Below, in pieces: positions 1 to 7,565 of a stretch of DNA of 64,000 bases (position 1 is its first letter; every line of letters begins with the position of its first letter). A model generated the notes under the pieces. The model had not been told where the DNA came from. It ran no database searches and was given only the letters and a program-made list of their open reading frames with translations. The stretch covers positions 124,001 through 188,000 of the forward strand of contig NZ_JAAKGO010000002.1 of the NCBI RefSeq assembly GCF_011043525.1. Direction: 5' to 3'. The stretch is from Sphingobacterium sp. SGG-5. GTDB taxonomy: Bacteria; Bacteroidota; Bacteroidia; Sphingobacteriales; Sphingobacteriaceae. Position numbers and translations under genes: made by a program.

Positions 1-586
1 TTGCCGGAAAACTGATCTTACCGTCTGCATTGGTCTGAAAGACCTTTGTCCAGCCCTCTCCGCTCATGACGACAACCTCTGCATTGGCCAAAGGCTGCCC
101 CTGCTGAAAGACTACTGCATCGACCGACTCTCCTATCGCATAAGCCCTTGGTGCTGCCTGTACATATAAGGGGAGATCAAGAGGTTTTAAGACGGCATTG
201 CCCACCGCAACTAAGGCTGTCGATGAAAATTCATATTTTGTGGTACCGCCCAGATCTTTGGCGGGATGAACCACGGTAAGTGCATATACACCTTCTTCAT
301 CGGGAATAAAAGAAGCCGTAGCATGATCCGCGGATAGACTTTTCTGTAATTGTATTTTCTTTTGGCTCGGCGTAGTCAACCAAATCGTAAACTCCTTGAC
401 ATCGGAATACCATTTTCCGACTGAATCAATTTCTTGAGAAGCATATTCGCCGTAATAGATTTTGACGTCGTGGGGTGTACCCTTTGTTCCTGAATGAGAG
501 GTTTCGATCCACAGCGCGTGAGCAAAAATAGCTTGACTGCACAGCGTAAATAGCAGGAGAAATGTAGTATATCCTATTGTTTTCAT
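1..586 (-). CDS. DUF4198-like periplasmic protein (3' end cut by window edge)
   Basis: The reading frame starts at the ATG at 584-586 and runs leftward off the window, so about 195 codons are visible. It opens with a clear signal peptide (KTIGYTTFLLLFTLCSQAIFA) cleaved just before HALWIE, the hallmark start of the DUF4198/NikM-like family. These are exported beta-sandwich proteins whose first His is at the mature N-terminus and which usually sit beside TonB-dependent receptors and PepSY proteins; they are thought to assist metal or siderophore uptake, though function is not established. The visible part then carries two Ig-like stretches (positions about 60-115 and 125-190). The next gene leftward would be the best clue to its substrate but is outside the window. 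The family call is fairly firm; the function is not. Confidence 0.75.
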   Translation of the reverse strand, partial: MKTIGYTTFLLLFTLCSQAIFAHALWIETSHSGTKGTPHDVKIYYGEYASQEIDSVGKWYSDVKEFTIWLTTPSQKKIQLQKSLSADHATASFIPDEEGVYALTVVHPAKDLGGTTKYEFSSTALVAVGNAVLKPLDLPLYVQAAPRAYAIGESVDAVVFQQGQPLANAEVVVMSGEGWTKVFQTNADGKISFPA

Positions 587-693
587 AATATGTTGAGTTG
601 TTGTTAAACATGACAATCACTTCAACTGATTATGAAAGGATGCAATTTTTTTATTATCTTGCTGCACCTTCCATATGTCACAGTATCGGGAGA

Positions 694-789
694 AATCAGC
701 CCAGCATGCTGAGCTGATTACACTAATATCAGTTGCCGCTGATATTAGGTTGGGCGTCATGCGAAGATTGCCGTCTTCCGCATGGCGCT
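694..789. repeat. Cluster of three adjacent hairpins, two with the same TTGCCG loop
   Basis: The gene-free stretch 587-1017 contains three inverted repeats in a row. 694-719 pairs AATCAGC with GCTGATT around CAGCATGCTG. 723-748 is a perfect 10-bp stem CTAATATCAG/CTGATATTAG around loop TTGCCG. 753-789 pairs CATGCGAAGA with TCTTCCGCATG (one bulge, stem extended by GCG/CGC) around the same loop TTGCCG. They lie in the probable 5' leader of the leftward DUF4198 gene. They could be a structured RNA leader, a REP-like element, or attenuator stems; none is followed by a T-run that would make an ordinary terminator. The rest of the gap shows only AT-rich sequence and the terminator of the upstream gene. 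Confidence 0.6.
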
Positions 790-953
790 CTTGTCTTTTA
801 TCAGACCTTAAAACAAGAAACTCTTATTTAGACTGATTAAAAACAAAGGCAAATATAAAACGAAATATCCTTTTCACAACATTTATTTTACATTTTTATG
901 AACTCGGCACGAGTATAAGGCCCTATGGTACTTTCAGAGAAGAAAATGATCCA

Positions 954-986
954 TAAAAAAAGCTGCCCTTATATAGAGCAGCTTCA
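954..986 (-). terminator. Intrinsic terminator of the M3 peptidase gene
   Basis: On the minus strand GAAGCTGC and GCAGC flank an 11-base loop and are followed by a run of seven T, about 30 bases after the stop codon of the peptidase gene. This is a standard rho-independent terminator and separates that gene from the leader of the DUF4198 gene. Confidence 0.8.
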
Positions 987-1017
987 CAAAGAATAGTAGC
1001 TTTAAGCGTTTCAGAAG

Positions 1018-3132
1018 TTACTTTAATCCTCGTTTCTTCATTAAATAGACCGGATCAGGATCCTGTCCTCTAAACGCGCGATACATATCCGCCGGATTTT
1101 CCGTCCCACCTTTTTCTAAAATATTCTTACGGAATGACGCTGCCGTTGCCGGATCATACAGTCCTTTCTCTTTAAAGGCAGCAAAAGCATCCGAATCCAA
1201 CACCTCTGCCCAAATGTAAGCATAGTAGCCTGCGGAATAACCTCCAGAGAAAATATGTTGGAAATAGGTACTTCTATAGCGGGGTATAATAGCATCGATT
1301 AGCCCGATTTTATCCATAGACTCCTTTTCAAAAGTATTCACATCTCCTGAAATCGGGACTGTAGTGGCGTGATAATCCAGATCCAATAGCGAAGCTGCAA
1401 CATATTCAGTGGTGGCAAAACCTTGATCGAAGGTACCTGCACTTTCTATCTTCGCAATCAACGAATCAGGAATTGCAGCTCCTGTCTGGTAATGCTTAGC
1501 ATAAGATTTCAATACTTCCGGATCTGAAGCCCAGTTCTCCATAATCTGTGATGGCAGCTCCACAAAATCGCGTGGAACAGACGTTCCCGCCAACGATTGG
1601 TATTTTACATTCGACAATAGCCCATGTAGCGCATGTCCAAATTCGTGAAATAATGTATTGGCCTCGTCGAATGTCAGTAAAGCAGGTTGATCGCCCACAG
1701 GTTTTGTAAAGTTACATACAATCGAGATCACCGGAGCAATCCGCTTGTCCCCTTTCTTATACTGACTGCGGTAAGATGTCATCCACGCACCGGAGCGCTT
1801 TGATTCTCGCGGAAAAAAATCAGCATATAACAGTCCCAAGTGGGATCCGTCTTTATCTTTTACTTCATAAACTTCGACCTCGGGGTGGTATACCGGAACA
1901 TTATTTAAGGCGACAAAGGTTAAGCCCCATAGTTTATTCGCTGTGCTAAAAGCACCTTCCCGTACAGCTGACAAACCAAAATAAGGTTTAATTTCTTCTT
2001 CATTCAACGCAAAGCGCTTTACACGGATTTTTTCAGCATAATATCTCCAATCGTAAGGTGCCACCTGAAACGTATCTTGTGCAGCTTCAATTTCCTGCTG
2101 TATGTCGGCCGCCTCCTCTTTTGCTTTCACCAATGCAGAAGTCCACAATTTATTCAGCAGCGCATATACATTTGCAGGATTTGCTGCCATAGCTTCCTCC
2201 AGTACATAAGCCGCATGTGAGTCATATCCCAACAACTTCGCTTTTTCCAACCGTAGGTTGGCAACCTTCAGGAGAACCGCTTTATTATCGTTCGCATTGT
2301 CATTATTCCCACGTTGCTGATAAGCCGCCCATATCTGCTGCCGCAATGCCCGATTGTCTGCATATTGCAGAAAAGGCATGATAGAGGAGTTCTGTAAAGT
2401 AAACACCCATTTACCCTCCTTTCCTTTTGCAGTCGCCGTTTCCGCAGCAGCCATCTTTAACGCATCAGGTAGCCCTTTCAAGTCCTCTTCCTTATCTACA
2501 ACCAATTCAAAGGCATTGGTTTCTGCAAGTACGTTTTGTCCAAATTGCGTCGTGAGCACAGCTATTTCAGCATTTATCTTCTTCAACTTTTCTTTATCCA
2601 CATCCGAAAGGTTGGCTCCCGATCGTACAAAGCTTTTATACGTCTCTTCCAAAAGTTTCGCATCCTCCACATCCAATTTTAACGTCTCTTTCTGCGCGTA
2701 AACAGCTTTTACCCGATCAAAAAGTTTTGCATTCAACCGGATCTCATCTCTATGGGCTGAAAGTACCGGTGCCATATCTTTGGCTATGGCCTGAATGCTA
2801 TCATTCGTATGTGCCCCATTGAGGTTATAAAAAACGGACGATACATTGGTCAATAAGCCACCTGCATGTTCTAAAGCAACTATCGTATTTTGAAAAGAGG
2901 GTTCCTCGGCATTGCCAACAACGCTGTCGATCTCTATATTATGCAACTTTAAAGCTTCCGCAAAAGCTGGCCTGAAATGCTCATCTTTTATCTTATCAAA
3001 AGGAGGAACTTCAAAAGGGGTTTCATAAGCATTTAACAACGGGTTATCACTGGAATTTGTCTTCTCGCCATCCGTACATCCAACACATATCGAGGCAATA
3101 ACGAAGAAAGGAACAAAGCTTTTTTTATGCAT
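1018..3132 (-). CDS. dcp: M3 family zinc metallopeptidase, peptidyl-dipeptidase Dcp type
   Basis: A 704-residue protein, close to the 680-720 usual for Dcp/oligopeptidase A enzymes, which trim dipeptides from short peptides. The zinc site is intact: HEFGH at residues 496-500 and the third ligand Glu525 in FVELPSQ, exactly 29 residues after the first His as in Dcp. The N-terminus looks like a lipoprotein signal (hydrophobic FVPFFVIASICVGC with Cys19), so the enzyme probably acts in the periplasm or at a membrane, unlike the cytosolic E. coli enzyme; Bacteroidota homologues are often exported. It is monocistronic: divergent from the P1 peptidase gene, with its own terminator. A -7 box TACCTTTG lies at 3174-3167. 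Family call is firm; exact Dcp versus OpdA specificity is inferred. Confidence 0.93.
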   Translation of the reverse strand: MHKKSFVPFFVIASICVGCTDGEKTNSSDNPLLNAYETPFEVPPFDKIKDEHFRPAFAEALKLHNIEIDSVVGNAEEPSFQNTIVALEHAGGLLTNVSSVFYNLNGAHTNDSIQAIAKDMAPVLSAHRDEIRLNAKLFDRVKAVYAQKETLKLDVEDAKLLEETYKSFVRSGANLSDVDKEKLKKINAEIAVLTTQFGQNVLAETNAFELVVDKEEDLKGLPDALKMAAAETATAKGKEGKWVFTLQNSSIMPFLQYADNRALRQQIWAAYQQRGNNDNANDNKAVLLKVANLRLEKAKLLGYDSHAAYVLEEAMAANPANVYALLNKLWTSALVKAKEEAADIQQEIEAAQDTFQVAPYDWRYYAEKIRVKRFALNEEEIKPYFGLSAVREGAFSTANKLWGLTFVALNNVPVYHPEVEVYEVKDKDGSHLGLLYADFFPRESKRSGAWMTSYRSQYKKGDKRIAPVISIVCNFTKPVGDQPALLTFDEANTLFHEFGHALHGLLSNVKYQSLAGTSVPRDFVELPSQIMENWASDPEVLKSYAKHYQTGAAIPDSLIAKIESAGTFDQGFATTEYVAASLLDLDYHATTVPISGDVNTFEKESMDKIGLIDAIIPRYRSTYFQHIFSGGYSAGYYAYIWAEVLDSDAFAAFKEKGLYDPATAASFRKNILEKGGTENPADMYRAFRGQDPDPVYLMKKRGLK

Positions 3133-3166
3133 TATTATTTTATTTTAGTCGTATACTTTTTCCCGG

Positions 3167-3174
3167 CAAAGGTA
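3167..3174 (-). promoter_or_regulatory. Bacteroidota -7 promoter box for the M3 peptidase gene
   Basis: TACCTTTG on the minus strand fits the TAnnTTTG consensus and lies 34 bases before the ATG. No convincing TTTG -33 box was seen at the expected distance, so this is moderate support only. Confidence 0.45.
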
Positions 3175-3249
3175 CAGATTATTAAACGAAAACAGATTTT
3201 CCGCTTCTATTATGCGACAGTTTTATCAATCTTTTCATTTCTTTGCATT

Positions 3250-4443
3250 ATGAAACCTGATAAAACGACAATTATAAACGGTCTAACCCTCCTTTTGGGT
3301 ATAAGTATAACATTATCTTCATTTGCACAGGAGAAACGTGGGCGCGCGCGGGACTTCGGCGTTGTGATCGGCATTTTGCCCACAGGGCAATGGAATGCCA
3401 TTACCGATGTGCCCGGCGTCAAGGTCGGGCATGTCTCTGTTGTTAAGGGCGATGATATCCGTACTGGAGTCACGGCCATATTACCCCACGATGGAAATAT
3501 CTTTCAGGATAAAGTCCCTGCCGCGGTGTTCGTAGGCAATGGTTTTGGTAAAATGATGGGTATATCGCAGATCGACGAGCTCGGTAACATGGAAGCACCT
3601 ATCCTTTTGACCAACACCTTGAATGCCCCTAAAGTGGCTGATGCCGTCTTAGACTATGTGCTTCAGTTGCCGGGCAATGAACACGTACGTTCCGTGAATA
3701 CGGTCGTCGGCGAGACCAATGATGGCCGCCTCAATGATATCCGGGGGAGGCATGTGCAAAAAGAACACGTATTGCAAGCTATACAAACTGCCCATTCGGG
3801 CAAGGTCCCCGAAGGAAATATAGGTGCCGGTGTAGGTACCGAGTGCTTGGGTTTTAAGGGTGGAATTGGGACGGCCTCCCGTAAGCTTCCACCTTCAAAA
3901 GGTGGTTATACAGTGGGTGTATTGGCACAAACCAATTTCGGCGGCGTACTCAACATTAATGGTGCTCCCGTAGGCCGGGAACTTCATAATTTTTACATGA
4001 TGGACAAAAAGGAAACATATAAAGCCGATGGCTCCTGCATGATTGTTATCGCGACCGACGCTCCGCTCTCACCGCGCAACCTCAAGCGTCTGGCCAAGCG
4101 TTCTTTTATCGCATTCGGCAATGTCGGCGCCTTTTCCTCCAACGGTTCCGGTGACTATGCTATCGCTTTCTCCACCAATCCTGCCAATCGTGTTCCTTAC
4201 GATCCAAAAGGCGAGATTGAATTGGACACCAAAGACATCCATAATAGTGCGTTGTCTCCCTTATTCATGGCTGTCTGGGAAGCCACAGAGGAGGCTATTT
4301 TAAATTCCTTATTTATGGCGGAAGACCAAACAGGACGGGAAGGTCACTTATTAAAAGCCCTTCCCGTCCCAGAAACTTTAAAAATACTAAAGAAATATAA
4401 CGCGCTCAGTCACGACAAGTTACCAAAGGCTGTTAAAGATTAA
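3250..4443 (+). CDS. P1 (DmpA-type) self-processing peptidase, exported
   Basis: The open frame begins further upstream, but the ATG at 3250 gives a good signal peptide (MKPDKTTIINGLTLLLG...SFAQ) and 397 residues, the size of DmpA/BapA-type aminopeptidases. These Ntn hydrolases cut themselves before a Ser that becomes the N-terminal nucleophile of the beta chain. The site is visible as NGSGD at residues 298-302, with Ser300 as nucleophile. The N-terminal half carries ITDVPGVKVGH, the family signature. Substrates in the family are small peptides, D-amino-acid amides or beta-peptides; which applies here cannot be seen. The gene is convergent with typA, with only one base between the two stop codons. 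A weak -7-like TTTCTTTG is just before the start. Confidence 0.88.
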   Translation: MKPDKTTIINGLTLLLGISITLSSFAQEKRGRARDFGVVIGILPTGQWNAITDVPGVKVGHVSVVKGDDIRTGVTAILPHDGNIFQDKVPAAVFVGNGFGKMMGISQIDELGNMEAPILLTNTLNAPKVADAVLDYVLQLPGNEHVRSVNTVVGETNDGRLNDIRGRHVQKEHVLQAIQTAHSGKVPEGNIGAGVGTECLGFKGGIGTASRKLPPSKGGYTVGVLAQTNFGGVLNINGAPVGRELHNFYMMDKKETYKADGSCMIVIATDAPLSPRNLKRLAKRSFIAFGNVGAFSSNGSGDYAIAFSTNPANRVPYDPKGEIELDTKDIHNSALSPLFMAVWEATEEAILNSLFMAEDQTGREGHLLKALPVPETLKILKKYNALSHDKLPKAVKD

Positions 4444-4444
4444 C

Positions 4445-6250
4445 CTATTGGAACTTTTTCGCATTTATCTTACGCTCATTTTCCGTTAAATAAATCTTCC
4501 GCAGACGTATAGACTGCGGCGTAACCTCGATATACTCATCGGCTTGTATATACTCCATACATTCTTCCAAGGAGAATTTGATAGCAGGGGCAATGCGCAC
4601 GTTATCATCCGATCCCGAAGCACGCATATTCGTCAACTGCTTTCCTTTAGTCACATTGATCGTCAAATCATTATCCCGTATATGCTCACCCAAAACCTGT
4701 CCTTCATAAATATCCACACCCGGGTCAACGAAGAAACGGCCTCGATCCTGTAATTTATCGATAGAATAAGCCGTAGTTGTTCCCGTATCTAAGGATACCA
4801 ATACACCGGCCAAGCGACCCGGTATCGTACCTTTCCATGGTTCATAACCTTTCAGGCGGTGCGCCATCACAGCCTCTCCGGCAGTAGCCGTCAATACATT
4901 ATTACGTAAGCCAATGATACCCCGCGAAGGAATAGAAAACTCCAAGTGCTGCATATCACCTTTGCTTTCCATGACCAACAACTCTCCCTTACGTTGTGTA
5001 ACCAGCTCGATAACCTTACCCGAAACATCAGCCGGCACATCGACAACAAGCTCCTCAATAGGTTCACACTTTTGTCCGTCAATTTCTTTAACAATAACTT
5101 GTGGCTGCCCTACTTGTAACTCATACCCCTCACGACGCATAGTTTCAATCAGTACAGACAAATGAAGTATCCCACGGCCATATACCAACCACGCATCCGG
5201 CGATTCCGTAGGCATCACACGTAAGGCGAGGTTTTTCTCCAATTCTTTTTGCAAGCGGTCGTAGATATGGCGAGAAGTGACGAACTTACCCTCTTTACCA
5301 AAGAAAGGCGAGTTGTTGATGGTGAACAGCATGTTCATTGTCGGCTCATCGATATGCATAACCTCCAACTGTTCCGGATTTTCAAAGTCGGCAATAGTAT
5401 CGCCGATCTCAAACCCTTCAATACCGACTACGGCACAGATATCGCCAGCACGCACTTCAGAAACCTTCACTTTCCCTAATCCTTCAAACACCTGAAGTTC
5501 TTTCACACGTGATTTGACAATTTTACCATCACGCTTCATCAGCGATACAGGCTGGTTCTCTTTGATCACGCCCCTTGCAACACGACCAATAGCGATACGT
5601 CCTACAAACGTGGAGTAGTCCAATGACGTGACCTGCAACTGTAATGTTCCTTCTGATACTTTCGGTGCCGGAATATGTTCCAATATCGCATCCAATAGTG
5701 GAGAAAAATCCTGCGTCGGTTGCTTCCAGTCTGTTGACATCCATCCTTGTTTTGACGAACCGTAAAGTACCGGGAAGTCTAATTGCTCCTCAGTTGCCCC
5801 CAAGCTAAAAAACAGATCGAATACATTTTCGTATACCTCTTCCGGGCGACAGTTCTCTTTGTCCACCTTATTGACAACGACGATAGGTTTAATACCCAAC
5901 GCCAATGCTTTACCTGTCACAAAACGAGTTTGTGGCATAGGTCCTTCAAACGCATCTACCAATAACACAACACCGTCCGCCATTTTCAACACCCGCTCGA
6001 CCTCGCCTCCAAAATCGGCGTGCCCCGGTGTATCGATGATATTAATCTTGGTGTCTTTATATTTTACAGCAACATTTTTAGATACGATTGTAATACCTCG
6101 TTCACGCTCCAGATCGTTATTATCCAGAATCAACTCACCCATAGCCTCGTTGTCTCTAAATTGATTGGTAAAGTGTAGGATTTTATCGACTAAGGTTGTT
6201 TTACCGTGGTCTACGTGAGCGATAATCGCTATGTTTCTGATATTCTGCAT
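4445..6250 (-). CDS. typA: Translational GTPase TypA/BipA
   Basis: A ribosome-binding GTPase of the EF-G family that helps 50S subunit assembly and growth under stress. With the start at the ATG at 6250 the protein has 601 residues, standard for TypA, and begins MQNIRNIAIIAHVDHGKTT. The open frame extends 11 codons upstream, but that extension is not conserved in the family. Motifs: G1 AHVDHGKTT (residues 11-19), G2 region RERGITI (49-55), G3 DTPGH (73-77), G4 NKVD (127-130), and the C-terminal EF-G III/V and BipA-specific domains. Immediately upstream is a 16-bp perfect inverted repeat that contains a -7 promoter box. Confidence 0.97.
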   Translation of the reverse strand: MQNIRNIAIIAHVDHGKTTLVDKILHFTNQFRDNEAMGELILDNNDLERERGITIVSKNVAVKYKDTKINIIDTPGHADFGGEVERVLKMADGVVLLVDAFEGPMPQTRFVTGKALALGIKPIVVVNKVDKENCRPEEVYENVFDLFFSLGATEEQLDFPVLYGSSKQGWMSTDWKQPTQDFSPLLDAILEHIPAPKVSEGTLQLQVTSLDYSTFVGRIAIGRVARGVIKENQPVSLMKRDGKIVKSRVKELQVFEGLGKVKVSEVRAGDICAVVGIEGFEIGDTIADFENPEQLEVMHIDEPTMNMLFTINNSPFFGKEGKFVTSRHIYDRLQKELEKNLALRVMPTESPDAWLVYGRGILHLSVLIETMRREGYELQVGQPQVIVKEIDGQKCEPIEELVVDVPADVSGKVIELVTQRKGELLVMESKGDMQHLEFSIPSRGIIGLRNNVLTATAGEAVMAHRLKGYEPWKGTIPGRLAGVLVSLDTGTTTAYSIDKLQDRGRFFVDPGVDIYEGQVLGEHIRDNDLTINVTKGKQLTNMRASGSDDNVRIAPAIKFSLEECMEYIQADEYIEVTPQSIRLRKIYLTENERKINAKKFQ

Positions 6251-6268
6251 TTGAGCAATGTATAATAA

Positions 6269-6309
6269 AAAATTGAGGTGCAAAGATATACATTTTGCAC
6301 CTCAATTTT
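6269..6309. repeat. 16-bp perfect inverted repeat in the typA leader, with a promoter box
   Basis: AAAATTGAGGTGCAAA (6269-6284) and its exact complement (6294-6309) flank a 9-base loop, 19 bases before the typA ATG. On the minus strand the loop-side edge reads TATCTTTG (6288-6281), a good Bacteroidota -7 box, so the repeat straddles the likely transcription start. A transcript starting further upstream would form a very stable hairpin; the T-run after the right arm would let it end transcription. Between this repeat and the promoter at 6524 (6310-6523) I see no gene or clear motif. Confidence 0.6.
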
Positions 6310-6523
6310 TAGCATTTTATATTATTTTTTATTAGCCTTTATTTTCATTCTCAAAGACTTACTGCCTACCCTCTATCCTTCATGGATAACTCTCAACTCA
6401 TTTTAACGTTCAAGGTTTGCTTGCGCCTTTGTCGGCATGAGCGCTTTGACCTCCTTAGGCTCTATTTAACTCCTTGTCTCAAATTTTTGTGCTATTTAAA
6501 CAAAACTTCAAAGGTTCTGATAC

Positions 6524-6554
6524 TTGGAGCGCTAAAAGATCTTTAGTACATTTG
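6524..6554 (+). promoter_or_regulatory. Bacteroidota-type promoter for the orphan lipoprotein gene
   Basis: TTG at 6524-6526, 20 bases, then TACATTTG at 6547-6554 matches the major sigma factor consensus of the phylum. Transcription would start near 6560, which argues that translation begins at the second Met codon (6580), not at the ATG at 6562. Confidence 0.6.
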
Positions 6555-6579
6555 CCTGCGTATGAATAGTTTATCAAAT

Positions 6580-7557
6580 ATGAAAATTATTAACTTTTTA
6601 ACATGTGCTATTTTATTTTTGGTACTTGTAGCGTGCTCAAAAGAAACTGAAACGTCTCCTATAAGTATATCTGATGAAGAAGGCGGATTTTACAACATTC
6701 GCTTTTCTGTTAGCGGCTTTACCGAATCCCATCGCCCCTTTGAGAAATTAGCATCAACTTCCGTTTCTGATAAACCAATAGTAAGTGACCTAATTTATAC
6801 CATTCTCGATAAAGATAAACGACCTATTGATACACTGATGCGTTCCGCAAATCAAAACATAAATAATTTATCGCTAAAGCTCCCCAACGGAAAATATACG
6901 ATTAGAATTCTTGGATTGAATTTAACCGAGTATATTCCGTCCTATATAAAAAACGAATCCCTAGACTTCTTATTACGCTATCAAACTTTGCCAACTTTTG
7001 GCAACAGCTATAATCCAAGTGATATTTTTGTTTTTAATAAAGCCATAGAAGTAACAAAAGACTCTCTATATTCACCTTTTATATTACAACGTTTCAACTC
7101 TAAACTAGATTTAAAATTGCTCGATGAAATCCCTTCAAACATCAAGACATTAGAAGTTGCCACACAATCTGCACATCAAATACTTGTAGCTAATAGTAAT
7201 AGCTTTTCAAATCTTACGAATATAATAACCTACAATTCTAGCAGCTATCGAAGCGTTTATTTTGATATAACACCTTACGGTGGTTTATCAAATCAAATTT
7301 TCTCGGCAAATATTCTTACACCAGGACAGGAGTATTCACAACTATCCGAAAAATTACTAACCCTAAAAATATCAGCATACGATGTTGACGACAATTTAGT
7401 GGTCACGAAAGAGGTCACCAACGTAAAGTTTACTCCTAATACTATCACGGAATTATCCGGAAAGTTGTTTGATGATGTTGGTAATGAAAAACAAAATTCT
7501 TTGTCGGTAATATTTGACGAGAGTTTTTCCACGAATATAATAAAGCAAGAGTTTTAA
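6580..7557 (+). CDS. Hypothetical lipoprotein, possibly fimbrial-anchor-like
   Basis: A 325-residue protein beginning MKIINFLTC with a lipoprotein signal and lipobox LVAC, then an acidic Ser/Thr-rich linker, so it is probably anchored on the cell surface. The start at 6580 is preferred over 6562 because the promoter leaves no leader for the earlier codon. The body reads as two beta-sandwich-like parts (GKYTIRILGLN near residue 110, and a second around 190-300), reminiscent of FimB/Mfa2-type fimbrial anchors, but no diagnostic motif was found. It is visibly richer in AT codons than its neighbours (many AAT, ATA, TTA), it has no operon partner and is convergent with the glycosidase locus. Function unknown; recent acquisition is possible. 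Confidence 0.7.
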   Translation: MKIINFLTCAILFLVLVACSKETETSPISISDEEGGFYNIRFSVSGFTESHRPFEKLASTSVSDKPIVSDLIYTILDKDKRPIDTLMRSANQNINNLSLKLPNGKYTIRILGLNLTEYIPSYIKNESLDFLLRYQTLPTFGNSYNPSDIFVFNKAIEVTKDSLYSPFILQRFNSKLDLKLLDEIPSNIKTLEVATQSAHQILVANSNSFSNLTNIITYNSSSYRSVYFDITPYGGLSNQIFSANILTPGQEYSQLSEKLLTLKISAYDVDDNLVVTKEVTNVKFTPNTITELSGKLFDDVGNEKQNSLSVIFDESFSTNIIKQEF

Positions 7558-7565
7558 TAAAAGCC

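Noticed and set aside
600..850. Cobalamin riboswitch in the DUF4198 leader
   Set aside because: On the minus strand CCCGATACTGTGA and GGAAGG recall parts of the B12 riboswitch core, but the GGGAA segment and a proper B12 box (GCCAGGAGACC-like) are missing and the hairpins do not follow the known order.
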